Source: Lachnospiraceae bacterium
GTDB taxonomy: Bacteria > Bacillota > Clostridia > Lachnospirales > Lachnospiraceae
Assembly (NCBI GenBank): GCA_015057205.1
Contig: SVEW01000017.1
Span: 1-22,671, forward strand
Length of the DNA stretch: 22,671 bases
Direction: 5' to 3'
How positions within the stretch are numbered: the first letter of the stretch is position 1; each line of letters starts with the position of its first letter. The notes under the pieces were generated by a model that was not told where the DNA came from, did no database searches, and saw nothing but the letters and a program-made list of their open reading frames with translations. The position numbers were made by a program, and so were the translations under genes. Shown in pieces: positions 6,398 to 15,139 of the stretch.

Positions 6398-7471
6398 CTA
6401 TTCTGATTTCAAGTCAAGCTTCTGCTCCATTCGATGCATTTCCTCAAATTCTCCCATATCAAGGAAGGAATCCTCACTAATTGGATACATACCCACCGGT
6501 CGATTCTGTTTCAGCAACATATCTGCAACATCTGTCATGTGAAAAAATGTATCTTCCGGAATTTCATTTAATAATTCCGGCTCCAACACATACATTCCAG
6601 TGTTTACAAAATACGACAGCTTGGGCTTTTCTTCCATTTCGGTGATACGCCCCTGCTCCTTCGAATGAACCACACCGTAAGGAACTACAATGTTTTTCAG
6701 AGCGGTTACAATCGTCAGGGCATTCCCCGACTCCTTATGGTACCGGTAAATATCTGCATAATCCGCCTGAATCAAAATGTCACAATTCGTCACTATAATC
6801 GGACGGTCAAACTCTTTTTCTATCAAGTGCAAACTTCCCGCTGTACCCAAAGGCTTGTCCTCTTCCACGTATACCAAATCGTAATCTGTAATCAAATCTG
6901 CAAAATAAGACTTAATCATTCCCTTTTTATAATTCAGAGTGGCCCAAAAATGTCTTACGCCAAAATCACGGAACCGGTCAATAATGCGCTCCATAATCGG
7001 AATATCTCCAATGGGGATTAACGGCTTCGGAAGCACTTTTGTATACGGATACAAACGCGTGCCTTTTCCACCGGCCATAATCACAACCGGGACATCCTTT
7101 AACGCATCCTGATGCTGTTGCACTTCTTTGTACTCATCCGTCCAAAACACCACATCACAGACTACATTATCCGGTGTCAAAACCGGCGCTACCCGGATAG
7201 AGTATTTTCGCAAATAATCCCGATAATTCCGAACATTGTGGGCATACAAGAATTTCGGTTGCTTATTCATTAGGTTTTCCACACCGGTACGCATATCACC
7301 GGTTTTTATCAACCAACGGCGCACATCACCGTCAGTAAGAGAGCCCATAAGGCGTTCCTGCTCATCCACAACAAACAGAATCCCTTTGGAATTCTTGTCG
7401 ATTCTTTGCATAGCATCTACAACCGTTGTCCCCGGATGCACCAAAAAGGCTTTTAACTCTTCTATCCTCAT
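6398..7471 (-). CDS. CBS-domain sugar-phosphate nucleotidyltransferase, PtmE-like (nonulosonic acid pathway)
   Basis: The 357-residue protein has two CBS motifs (about 5-60 and 65-118) followed by a nucleotidyltransferase domain. That domain has GGKGTRL (134-140) with KPLIPIGDIP (149-158) for nucleotide and phosphate binding, and DKPLGTAGSL further on for the sugar. CBS plus nucleotidyltransferase is the architecture of Campylobacter PtmE, which makes GDP-glucosamine for CMP-legionaminic acid. The nucleotide and sugar used here cannot be read from the sequence. Its ATG overlaps the stop of the LegC-type gene by four bases (ATGA). It is the last gene of the operon, before the hairpin at 6351-6389. 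Other CBS-nucleotidyltransferases act in different surface glycan pathways, so the exact product is inferred from the neighbour. Confidence 0.85.
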   Translation of the reverse strand: MRIEELKAFLVHPGTTVVDAMQRIDKNSKGILFVVDEQERLMGSLTDGDVRRWLIKTGDMRTGVENLMNKQPKFLYAHNVRNYRDYLRKYSIRVAPVLTPDNVVCDVVFWTDEYKEVQQHQDALKDVPVVIMAGGKGTRLYPYTKVLPKPLIPIGDIPIMERIIDRFRDFGVRHFWATLNYKKGMIKSYFADLITDYDLVYVEEDKPLGTAGSLHLIEKEFDRPIIVTNCDILIQADYADIYRYHKESGNALTIVTALKNIVVPYGVVHSKEQGRITEMEEKPKLSYFVNTGMYVLEPELLNEIPEDTFFHMTDVADMLLKQNRPVGMYPISEDSFLDMGEFEEMHRMEQKLDLKSE

Positions 7472-8649
7472 ACAGCTGCCTCCTTTAGCACTTCCTTAAT
7501 GCCTGCTGCCACGTAATCCATTTCCTCTTTGGTCAGGTTGGTACTACAAGGAATGTTCAAAACACGCCCAGCATAATACGGCGCTTTCCCCATAGTCGTT
7601 CTGGCGCACTCCCGATACGGCTTCTGTTCACTAATCAGTCCCCAAATCAGACGAGTACCGATTTTTTTCTCCGCCAGACGCTCAACCAACGTCCGGGCAT
7701 CTATGGAAAGTTTTTCCATATCAACGTTCAAAGAATAGAACCAGCTATTAGACTCCGTTCCTTCTCTAAACTCCATTAAACTTGCCAACGGCTCCCCTTT
7801 AAAAAGTTTCCGATAGTAAGCATGATTTTCTCGTTTTCTGCGTAAAAAATCCGGTAATTCTTCCATCTGCGCAACGCCAAGTGCGGCCTGCACATTGGTC
7901 ATGCGATAATTAAAACCAATTTCATCATGTATATAAAACAGGTGATCATCTTTTGCCTGGGTGGAAATGTACTGCACGTGATTGGCTTCTTCGATATTCT
8001 TTGCCACTAGCATGCCACCACCACCGGTGGTAATAATCTTATTTCCATTGAACGAAAAAGCGCCAAAATCACCAATCGTTCCGGCATATTTCCCGGCATA
8101 GCGCCCCGTCACATATTTCGTTCCCAAAGCCTCTGTAGCATCTTCCACAACACGCAAATGATAGGTATCGGCAATATCCATAATCGCTTCCATATCTGCC
8201 ATGTTTCCAAAAACATGCACCACTACGATTGCTTTCACCGGATGATTCCCTTCTTTTGTGGTTAACACACCATCAATTAACTGACAGTGGTTTTCGCAAT
8301 AATCCCGTAATTTTGCCGGATTCATACACAAACTATCATCCGCATCCACAAAAATCGGATTTGCAAACTGATAAGCCACCGGATTCACGGCCGCAATAAA
8401 CGTAATGGTTGGCACAAACACTGCATCTCCGGGCATAACGCCACATTCGCGCAATGCCAAGTGCAAGGCTGCGGTACCGCTTTGGACCGCAACCGCTTTT
8501 TCCACATGTAAAAATGAAGCCATCTGCTCCTCAAATTCTGTAATATAGGCACCGCCGGTGGATACCCAGCCTTCCTCTACCGCTTTGGTTACATAAGCAA
8601 CTTCTTGTCCTTCAAAATTAGGCACTGATAACGGAATAAAATGATCCAT
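7468..8649 (-). CDS. PLP-dependent sugar aminotransferase, LegC-like (DegT/DnrJ/EryC1 family)
   Basis: Fold-type I PLP enzyme of 393 residues that transfers an amino group to a keto-sugar nucleotide. The N-terminus (IPLSVPNFEGQEVAYV, then EGWVSTGGAYITEFE) matches the LegC subfamily, which acts at C4 of a 4-keto sugar in legionaminic acid synthesis. SGTAALHLAL (57-66) binds the cofactor phosphate, VVEDATEALG (167-176) holds the Asp contacting the pyridine nitrogen, and Lys204 in SFNGNKIITTGGGG is the expected Schiff-base lysine. AAGGAGG at 8658-8664 precedes the ATG by eight bases and lies beside the stop of the upstream surface-protein gene. LegB, LegI, LegG and LegF partners are not in the window. 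Confidence 0.9.
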   Translation of the reverse strand: MDHFIPLSVPNFEGQEVAYVTKAVEEGWVSTGGAYITEFEEQMASFLHVEKAVAVQSGTAALHLALRECGVMPGDAVFVPTITFIAAVNPVAYQFANPIFVDADDSLCMNPAKLRDYCENHCQLIDGVLTTKEGNHPVKAIVVVHVFGNMADMEAIMDIADTYHLRVVEDATEALGTKYVTGRYAGKYAGTIGDFGAFSFNGNKIITTGGGGMLVAKNIEEANHVQYISTQAKDDHLFYIHDEIGFNYRMTNVQAALGVAQMEELPDFLRRKRENHAYYRKLFKGEPLASLMEFREGTESNSWFYSLNVDMEKLSIDARTLVERLAEKKIGTRLIWGLISEQKPYRECARTTMGKAPYYAGRVLNIPCSTNLTKEEMDYVAAGIKEVLKEAAV

Positions 8650-8664
8650 ATGTAAGTCCTCCTT

Positions 8665-11604
8665 TTATCGTGCATCTCCTACAGTAACTTTAACACCTGT
8701 CTGAAAACCATTCATTGTATAAACATATATATTACAACTTCCGCTTGCCAAGCCGGTTATCACGCCCTTAGACGACACTTTTGCTACAGACGGATTGTCA
8801 CTGTAATAGCGTACATAAGACGTAAATTTCTTTAGTTTACCGCTCTTTTTATAAGTAACCTTTAAACTCTGGCTGCCACCAACTTTCAAGGTGGCGGTAC
8901 TTGGTGTCACAGATACCGTTTTCTGGTTACCGTACTTTCCGCCGGTGGTGTACACATAAATCGTCGGGGATTTCACCGTTCCGCTAGCCAAATATGCTTT
9001 TACATAATATTTGTAGGCAGTTTTCTTTTTCAGTTTCTTTTGTGTATATTTGGTCGATTTCGTGGTCTTTAATTTCTTAAATTTTCCACCGTTCTTTGCG
9101 CCGTAGACTACATATTTTGTGGCGCCGTCCATCGCCGTCCAGCTCAAGGAAACAGAGGTTTTCTTTGCTGCCGATTTCAAAAGCACAACCGGTTTATTGG
9201 AAGTATCCGTTGATACTTTTCCTACCTTATAGCCCACGCCATATTCCGACAGGTGCGTCGTTGGAATCACCACTTTTTCCGTATTCAAATCATAGTACGA
9301 TCCGTCGATATAAACCTTCTCACCGGAAGCGTCCTTATAATAGCCCTTGATACGGTTCACATTTTCATAACTACCGCTGTTGGCTACGTTTCCTTCCGCA
9401 TCTACCATTTGTCGACGATAAGGAATACGAATGGTAATGCCCGTGGTTTCAAACTCCTCAATGGCAACGTCTTCCCCCTTCGTGGTATCCATCTTCTTAA
9501 TACAGATGTTATAAATCGGGCGAGATTCCGTTTCTTCCATCTTCTCAATACAAACAGTTGCATCGCCCTCTGCCTTTTCCTGTATTGCCTTTAATGCTTT
9601 GCTTCCAAAACTGATTTCCGCCTTCGGCGTTTTTACAGTCAGCTGCGTAACACTTTTATCAATCAAAAATTTCTGTACCTGCGTGTTCAAAATCAGGTTA
9701 TAATTGTCTGCCGGTTTGGGAATTCCACCACTCTGTGGCTGAATATCCAGCGTAACAATTTTGTTTGCGCTTCCTTCTATCGCCGTATCAATGTCTGCCG
9801 GTGATGGAATCACAGAAGCTCTCGTTACATTTTCCTGCAATGTCGGTTTCAACGTAATGATTCCATAGTTATTGCTTGTAGTAAACAAATAGTCTTCTGT
9901 ATAGCTATGAGCACAATGGATACATTTGTATTCACGCACACCCTTTGTTGTAGCAGTTGCTCTAATACGAATGGTGGAGCTATAAACATGTCCGTACGGA
10001 GGCACCACTTCCCCCTTACCAACAATTTCACCGCACAAACGGCAGCGCATCTCACCTTGATAACCTTCTCTTGTACAAGTCGGCTTCCTTGCTCCGATGT
10101 ATTCAATGGCACTGTGATAGCAATTTGATTTTGTCAAAATAACGGTTTTGCTGATGGTGTTATAACTTTCCTTGTCTTCCCCTACATATTCTGCCAATGC
10201 TGCTATGGAATCGCCTGCCTCGTCTTTAAACTCACGTTTGGCATCTTTTTCATTCCACTTCCAATTCGTCGGCAGTCCCACGTCCGACACTCGGTTTGCA
10301 CCCTTACTTACTGACATATTATCAAGTGGTTCGTTCGGCGCCATTGCTTTTTTATTTACAACAACCGTTGCTTCTCCGGTTACAATTTCATAATTGTCTG
10401 TATCCTCCGGCTGAAAATACCAGCGATACTTTGTCTTTCCGCTGTCGGCGATTTTCGGAATAATGGACTGATTTTCCCACGAAAACTTTCCTTTTACACC
10501 GGCAGAATCACCAATCGGAATTTTGGCACCCAGATTCTCGCCCAGCTCATACGCCTGAGCGGTTACTTTCGACACCTTCGGTACAGCCTTCTTTACAATC
10601 AAATAAACGGTACGTTTCTTATTCTCATTTGGTGACGGGTAATGGGTAATCTTATTATAGTTCGCCGTATCCGTCGGATTAAATACAATTTCGTAATCCT
10701 GTTTTGTCACTTTCGGAATTTCAATTGGGTTTACAAATTCCCATTTACCGGCCACATTGCCTGACTTTCCAGCCACCACCCACGTTGGCGCAGCGCCTTT
10801 AATGGCTACACTTTTTATTTCCTTAACTGGATCATAGGTGATTGGCGCAACTGTTGGATCTTCTACAACCGTTGGGGTAACCGGCATAATTTTAACTGTG
10901 GCTTTGCCTTTTACCGTTCCAATATTTTTCGTCGCGCTTCCGGTAAACGTTACCGTATAGTCACATTCCGGCGATACAATACTTTCTTTGCCGTTTGCCT
11001 CTTTTTTTAGCGTATTCTTTGGTGCATCCGTATCCTTTGTCCAAGTTACAACTTTCGTCTCTGTTCTAGCGGAGTCATATTTATTGGTATAAGTAGCTTT
11101 CGCTTCAATATTACGAAGCATAGTTCCATACGGATAAGACGAAGCTGTCGTCTTAACGGTTACATTCGTTGATGCATCCACCGCCTTAATGGTAAAGTCA
11201 CAAATGCCGATTATTTCCTTGTTGCCGTCGTTGTCCTCCTTCACCGCATTGATCGTAACTACCTTCGTTCCGGTAAACCCCTCCTCAACGCATACTTCTA
11301 ACACTCCTGTATCTCCATACAACTTAAGCGTTGACACTTTTCCATCCGTCTGGGCATTTCCTCCCAACTCGTACTTTGCATCCGCCAGCAGGTTTGTGTT
11401 ATCCGAAAATAAATCTTTAATGCTTACCGGATACGACTTACCGCAAGTTCCCAACGTGTCTACTTCCATTTCGCCGGTAGCTTTTAACGTTGTATCTGCC
11501 GCTTGTCCTTCCGTTACCGGTATCATCAGCAACACCAGCATAACAGACAACGCAAATGCCAGCACTCTTTTTCCTATGGTAATGTTTTGTTTTTCCTGTC
11601 TCAT
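8665..11604 (-). CDS. Large secreted surface protein with Fn3 and Big2 domains
   Basis: From the ATG at 11602-11604 (GGAG at 11613-11616) this is 979 residues; a 91-residue upstream reading-frame extension lies inside the glycosyltransferase gene and is rejected. A signal peptide covers about 1-34 (basic start, LAFALSVMLVLLMIPV core, cleavage near GQAA). Repetitive beta-rich modules follow. A mid-protein segment carries two CxxC pairs (MRCRLCGE and YKCIHCAH) of the type common in Lachnospiraceae surface proteins. An Fn3 domain rich in lysine spans about 805-885, and a Big2 domain ends the protein (about 892-977). No LPXTG or C-terminal membrane helix is visible, so anchoring would be non-covalent or absent. 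The ATG overlaps the glycosyltransferase stop by four bases. Its place among sugar-modifying genes suggests it may be a glycosylation substrate or a partner; its function is unknown. Confidence 0.85.
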   Translation of the reverse strand: MRQEKQNITIGKRVLAFALSVMLVLLMIPVTEGQAADTTLKATGEMEVDTLGTCGKSYPVSIKDLFSDNTNLLADAKYELGGNAQTDGKVSTLKLYGDTGVLEVCVEEGFTGTKVVTINAVKEDNDGNKEIIGICDFTIKAVDASTNVTVKTTASSYPYGTMLRNIEAKATYTNKYDSARTETKVVTWTKDTDAPKNTLKKEANGKESIVSPECDYTVTFTGSATKNIGTVKGKATVKIMPVTPTVVEDPTVAPITYDPVKEIKSVAIKGAAPTWVVAGKSGNVAGKWEFVNPIEIPKVTKQDYEIVFNPTDTANYNKITHYPSPNENKKRTVYLIVKKAVPKVSKVTAQAYELGENLGAKIPIGDSAGVKGKFSWENQSIIPKIADSGKTKYRWYFQPEDTDNYEIVTGEATVVVNKKAMAPNEPLDNMSVSKGANRVSDVGLPTNWKWNEKDAKREFKDEAGDSIAALAEYVGEDKESYNTISKTVILTKSNCYHSAIEYIGARKPTCTREGYQGEMRCRLCGEIVGKGEVVPPYGHVYSSTIRIRATATTKGVREYKCIHCAHSYTEDYLFTTSNNYGIITLKPTLQENVTRASVIPSPADIDTAIEGSANKIVTLDIQPQSGGIPKPADNYNLILNTQVQKFLIDKSVTQLTVKTPKAEISFGSKALKAIQEKAEGDATVCIEKMEETESRPIYNICIKKMDTTKGEDVAIEEFETTGITIRIPYRRQMVDAEGNVANSGSYENVNRIKGYYKDASGEKVYIDGSYYDLNTEKVVIPTTHLSEYGVGYKVGKVSTDTSNKPVVLLKSAAKKTSVSLSWTAMDGATKYVVYGAKNGGKFKKLKTTKSTKYTQKKLKKKTAYKYYVKAYLASGTVKSPTIYVYTTGGKYGNQKTVSVTPSTATLKVGGSQSLKVTYKKSGKLKKFTSYVRYYSDNPSVAKVSSKGVITGLASGSCNIYVYTMNGFQTGVKVTVGDAR

Positions 11605-12824
11605 ACTTCGTACTCCTTTACTATTATGCCCCCGGCAACGTTTCGCCACGTCAGTGCCGACACATCCGCCTGTTTTGCACCCTTCTCTATCTGACCAAGC
11701 TGCTGTTCTATCGCTTGTTTCAGTCGCTCCTCGTATGCAGAAAGTTCCCCTTCTTCCGGCACTCCCGGCATTTTCATGTTTGGAAGTGAAATGCTCAAAA
11801 GCGATGCCTCCGGCACTTTTTCCATAATCCAGTCTCTTACTCCCGGCCAGTCTGCCGCAACCGCAAGACACCCACAAGCCATAGCCTCCAAAAGCACCAG
11901 CGGAAGCCCTTCATAAAACGATGGCAATACGAACAAATCACATTTCTGATAAAGCTTTGCCAGTTCCTCCTGGGGAAGTTTTCCTTCCAGCACTACCCGA
12001 ATCCGCCCCTTTTGCGACAATTCTTCCGCATATGCCCGGATTTCCTCCATTTCCATATCATCACCATTCCCGCCGGCCAAGTGCATTACAACCGGTCGCT
12101 TTGGTTGTATCCGCTCTAAGGTTTTCAGAAGGCTTTTAACTCCTTTCGCCTGAGAAACCTTCCCGGCAAAACACACTTCGTATGTCAGCGAATCACTGTG
12201 GTGTCGCGGATAGAATATTTTCTCATTAAAACCTGCACCAACAATTTCTATCTCTGTTTCCGGAACGTCAAAAACCCGGCTTATCTCCTCTCGCTGTCCC
12301 TGATGCAATGCATAGATTCGGTCGAGATTTCGAATTCCCCGGTAAATCCGTTCCTTTTCTAATTTGTTTTTACCATATTGACGTAAACATGTACTATGGC
12401 AAATAGCCACCATGCGCGCTTTTTCCGGCAAAAGTTCCCGAAGTTCTGTTGCCAATGCCGTCACCAGATACAGGTGGTGACAGATTACCAGATCCGGCTG
12501 AAATTCCCGAAATGCCTTTGCAATCTGTGTCAAAAATGCTTCACAAAACCTGGTTGTCATATCCACTGTCAAATCGCAATAGCGGGTATTGGCATAGGGC
12601 ATTACATCCGACATACCAACCACCGAAAATGGCAGCTTTTCTGTTTCAAATTCCACCGGGTAGAACGAAACCCCTTCCGGCAAATCCACGCCCTCATCCA
12701 CTGTCACGCCGGCAATTACCGCCTGGGTATGGCCATCCTCATCATACGCCTTTACAAGTTCCGTCAAATAAACCCCACTACCAGTACTATTCGGCTTTTG
12801 CGCACTAATACTTAAGATTCTCAT
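11601..12824 (-). CDS. GT4-family glycosyltransferase
   Basis: A 407-residue GT-B fold retaining glycosyltransferase with no signal peptide or membrane helix, so it is cytosolic. The N-terminal acceptor domain begins MRILSISAQKPNSTGSGVYL, with the glycine-rich loop of GT4 enzymes. The C-terminal donor domain has FAGKVSQAKGV (219-229), VVLEGKLPQEELAKLY (278-293) and the EX7E motif with Glu305 and Glu313 in EGLPLVLLEAMACG. Donor and acceptor cannot be deduced. AGGA at 12831-12834 overlaps the stop of the Dabb gene, six bases before the ATG. The stop overlaps the next gene's start (ATGA), so expression is coupled to the surface protein. Confidence 0.93.
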   Translation of the reverse strand: MRILSISAQKPNSTGSGVYLTELVKAYDEDGHTQAVIAGVTVDEGVDLPEGVSFYPVEFETEKLPFSVVGMSDVMPYANTRYCDLTVDMTTRFCEAFLTQIAKAFREFQPDLVICHHLYLVTALATELRELLPEKARMVAICHSTCLRQYGKNKLEKERIYRGIRNLDRIYALHQGQREEISRVFDVPETEIEIVGAGFNEKIFYPRHHSDSLTYEVCFAGKVSQAKGVKSLLKTLERIQPKRPVVMHLAGGNGDDMEMEEIRAYAEELSQKGRIRVVLEGKLPQEELAKLYQKCDLFVLPSFYEGLPLVLLEAMACGCLAVAADWPGVRDWIMEKVPEASLLSISLPNMKMPGVPEEGELSAYEERLKQAIEQQLGQIEKGAKQADVSALTWRNVAGGIIVKEYEV

Positions 12825-12832
12825 ATTTTTTC

Positions 12833-13135
12833 CTACACTTCATAATCAAAACATGCACGTGTAGCCGTATGCGGGCGCACTTTTCCGTCTGCCACCGCAA
12901 CGTGTTCCGGATGTGTTGCATATCCTTTCAGGCTTTCAGCATTTTCGAAAGTAGAATCTAACATCAAATCAACGTTAGCACTCGGTAACCCTGCTGTATG
13001 CACACAAATATCTACAAGACCCGGAATTTTCCCTGTTAAAGACTCTAACCCTTCCTTAATCCCCTGCTTAATCTCCGCTTTCTGCGTTTCATTATATTCC
13101 TCTTTCAATGTCCATAAAATTACATGTTTTACCAT
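12833..13135 (-). CDS. Dabb (stress-responsive alpha-beta barrel) domain protein
   Basis: A 100-residue single-domain protein that starts MVKHVILWTLKEEYNETQKAE, the usual Dabb opening (VKHIVLFK-type strand). The later ATHPEHVAVADGKVRP segment matches the family's conserved HP-H region. Dabb proteins form small dimeric ferredoxin-like barrels; most have no known reaction. GGAGG (13145-13149) sits nine bases before the ATG. It is the promoter-proximal gene of the run ending at the PtmE-type gene, with only eight bases between it and the glycosyltransferase, so read-through is expected. The biochemical link to the rest is unclear. Confidence 0.9.
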   Translation of the reverse strand: MVKHVILWTLKEEYNETQKAEIKQGIKEGLESLTGKIPGLVDICVHTAGLPSANVDLMLDSTFENAESLKGYATHPEHVAVADGKVRPHTATRACFDYEV

Positions 13136-13176
13136 GAATCCATTCCTCCTGTGTTCTAATTTCCATATCTATCATA

Positions 13177-13205
13177 AGTATAACAGATTTCGCAAAACTT
13201 GTGAA
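13177..13205 (-). promoter_or_regulatory. Sigma-A promoter of the Dabb-GT4-surface-LegC-PtmE operon
   Basis: Minus-strand TTCACA (13200-13205), a 17-base spacer and TATACT (13177-13182). Expected start near 13170, about 35 bases before the Dabb ATG. No second promoter is evident inside the run of five coupled genes. Confidence 0.78.
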
Positions 13206-13237
13206 ATAATTCTATGTTATCAGACTGTGAAAAAAGG

Positions 13238-13266
13238 TTGACATTGGCGGTCTAATGCATTAGACT
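13238..13266 (+). promoter_or_regulatory. Promoter of the GH25 muramidase gene
   Basis: Perfect TTGACA (13238-13243), a 17-base spacer and TAGACT (13261-13266, four of six matches to TATAAT). The weak -10 box lies within a palindrome, consistent with a promoter kept under control. Start near 13273. Confidence 0.72.
13250..13265. promoter_or_regulatory. 16-bp perfect palindrome, likely repressor operator
   Basis: GTCTAATGCATTAGAC is its own reverse complement. It fills the spacer and most of the -10 box of the muramidase promoter, the classical position for steric repression by a dimeric regulator. The facing operon promoter lies 45-70 bases away and might be co-regulated. No regulator gene is present in the window, and the site does not match a regulator consensus I know. 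Confidence 0.72.
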
Positions 13267-13310
13267 AGATAATAGCAAAGTATATACAAATATAATCTCG
13301 AGAGGTACTT

Positions 13311-15026
13311 ATGAAGAAATATGTTAAGAAACTTATGGCTGTGACACTGGCGGGTTCGCTTTTGCTTACCCCTTTCAACTATGTTTGTGCGCGACGTGAT
13401 TCCGCAGCCTTATTAAAGCAGGATTCGTTTACCACAACCAGTAAGATTTACGACTCCGGCTCCAAGAAGACAATCAACAAAACCTTTTACCATAACAACT
13501 ATTACAAGAACCACAAGTTGTTTAAAGGCTTAGACGTTTCCTGGTGGCAATCCAGCGACAAGAAGAATACAAAGGTGAATTGGGCGCAGGCTCACGCTGA
13601 TGGCATTGATTTTGCTTTTATTCGTATTGGTGCCAGAAAGACCGACTCAACCGGTGCTCTTTACGAGGATACAACTGCGAATTCCAACATCACTCAGGCT
13701 TTGGCAAACAATGTTAACGTTGGCGTTTACTTCTTTTCACAGGCAAAGAGCGTTACCGAAGCCAAGAAGGAAGCCGCTTACACTTTGAAGATTCTTGATA
13801 AATATGATTGGAATATTACGTTGCCCGTTGTTTTTGACTACGAATTTAGCAACCGCTTAAAGGCCGGTCAACTTTCCAAATCTACCATGACCAAAATTTG
13901 CCAGGCATATTGCGACGCCATCGAGGAAGGTGGCTACACACCAATGATTTATGCCAACTATACCATGTTTAAGAATTACTTAAATGCAACTTCTTTAGCT
14001 AATGACTATAAGATTTGGCTGGCGCGCTATAGCAAAACTACTACCAGTAATGTTTTGTCCACATCTGAGGCAATTCCTTATGCGGACATTCCATACAAGT
14101 ATGAGTTCTGGCAGTTTGCAAGCACAGCCCGGGTAAATGGCTACTCCGGCAATCTTGATGCTAACTATTGGTATAAGAACACCAATGTTAAGACGGAAAA
14201 CCTCGGAGCCGAGGAAAGCAAAACCGATTCCATTACCTTGTCCTGGGAAGATGCTGATGATGCCCAGAACTACCGCGTATATCGTTTTAACCCGGAAACA
14301 CAGAGTTATCAGGCCATCGCCGATGTAGATGATACTGTATTTACTGATACCGGTCTATCTGCCGGCCAAACCTATTCCTATAAGGTTCGTTGCTATTGGC
14401 GAATTGGGGGAACCAATTATTTTGGCAATTATTCCGATATTCTTGATGCATCCACGAAGCCGGAACAAGTTGCAAATGTTTCTGTCAGCAAACGCAATAC
14501 CAACAACCTGACCCTCTCCTGGGATAAAGTAACAGGCGCGACCAATTATAATATTTATCAATACAATAACGAAAACGATAGCTATGACAAGATTGGCACC
14601 GTAGATGGTTCTACAACCAGTTACACAGTTACTAATCTAACCAGTGCCAGCGAATATACGTTCAAAGTTCGCGCTTCGAAAACCATAGCAGAAGAAACCT
14701 TGCTTGGTTCTTATTCCGATGAATTTGTTACTTATACAAGACCCAAGAAAGTTACCGGCCTGAAAGTGAAATCCACGATAAAAAAGCAGGCAACGGTCAG
14801 CTTTGCGAAAGTAGCACGCGCTGACCACTATAGCATTTATCGCTACGACAAGAAATCCGACAAATGGACTTTTGTCACTACTCTGAAGAACTCTGCTACT
14901 ACCTACACGGACAAAAATCTGATTTCCAAGCGCACTTACCAATATCGTATACGCGCCTACCTTACCACTGACAACGGTAAGATTTTCAGCTACTACAATG
15001 AGCCGGTTTCGGTAAAAATAAAATAA
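13311..15026 (+). CDS. Secreted GH25 muramidase (lysozyme) with three Fn3 domains
   Basis: The 571-residue protein has a signal peptide (about 1-28), a short spacer, then a GH25 domain (about 70-290). FKGLDVSWWQ carries Asp75, VVFDYEF carries the Asp176-x-Glu178 pair with the expected catalytic glutamate, and YEFWQFAS closes the barrel. GH25 enzymes cleave the beta-1,4 bond between MurNAc and GlcNAc in peptidoglycan. Three tandem Fn3 modules follow (about 297-383, 387-477, 481-571), each with an SW or FAKV strand and a Y-Y-V-R/K-A-type core. No wall-anchor motif is seen. The ribosome-binding site GAGAGG is weak. Likely roles are wall remodelling or daughter-cell separation; killing of other bacteria is possible but less likely without export neighbours. 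It diverges from the glycosylation operon and has its own promoter with an operator-like palindrome. Confidence 0.93.
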   Translation: MKKYVKKLMAVTLAGSLLLTPFNYVCARRDSAALLKQDSFTTTSKIYDSGSKKTINKTFYHNNYYKNHKLFKGLDVSWWQSSDKKNTKVNWAQAHADGIDFAFIRIGARKTDSTGALYEDTTANSNITQALANNVNVGVYFFSQAKSVTEAKKEAAYTLKILDKYDWNITLPVVFDYEFSNRLKAGQLSKSTMTKICQAYCDAIEEGGYTPMIYANYTMFKNYLNATSLANDYKIWLARYSKTTTSNVLSTSEAIPYADIPYKYEFWQFASTARVNGYSGNLDANYWYKNTNVKTENLGAEESKTDSITLSWEDADDAQNYRVYRFNPETQSYQAIADVDDTVFTDTGLSAGQTYSYKVRCYWRIGGTNYFGNYSDILDASTKPEQVANVSVSKRNTNNLTLSWDKVTGATNYNIYQYNNENDSYDKIGTVDGSTTSYTVTNLTSASEYTFKVRASKTIAEETLLGSYSDEFVTYTRPKKVTGLKVKSTIKKQATVSFAKVARADHYSIYRYDKKSDKWTFVTTLKNSATTYTDKNLISKRTYQYRIRAYLTTDNGKIFSYYNEPVSVKIK

Positions 15027-15031
15027 TCCAA

Positions 15032-15062
15032 GGGCACCGCAGTTGCGATGCCCTACTTTTAT
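15032..15062 (+). terminator. Probable terminator of the GH25 gene
   Basis: GGGCA (15032-15036) and TGCCC (15049-15053) close a hairpin with an inner CGCA/TGCG-type pairing and one mismatch. It is followed by TACTTTTAT, a modest T run. It starts a few bases after the stop codon. Confidence 0.68.
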
Positions 15063-15074
15063 AGAAAAATCAGT

Positions 15075-15102
15075 TTGTTAACGGACAGTTTTGTGCTATA
15101 AT
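15075..15102 (+). promoter_or_regulatory. Extended -10 promoter of the phosphodiester glycosidase gene
   Basis: A perfect TATAAT (15097-15102) with TG one base upstream (TGCTATAAT), and a weak TTGTTA -35 box (15075-15080) at 16 bases. Start near 15109, about 30 bases before the ATG. Confidence 0.72.
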
Positions 15103-15139
15103 GGTAAAAAATTGCATTTTAGGGGATTTGTAAAGGATC

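Noticed and set aside
11605..11877. 91-residue N-terminal extension of the large secreted protein
   Set aside because: It overlaps the glycosyltransferase gene, has no sense as a signal region, and a proper ribosome-binding site plus signal peptide begin at 11604.
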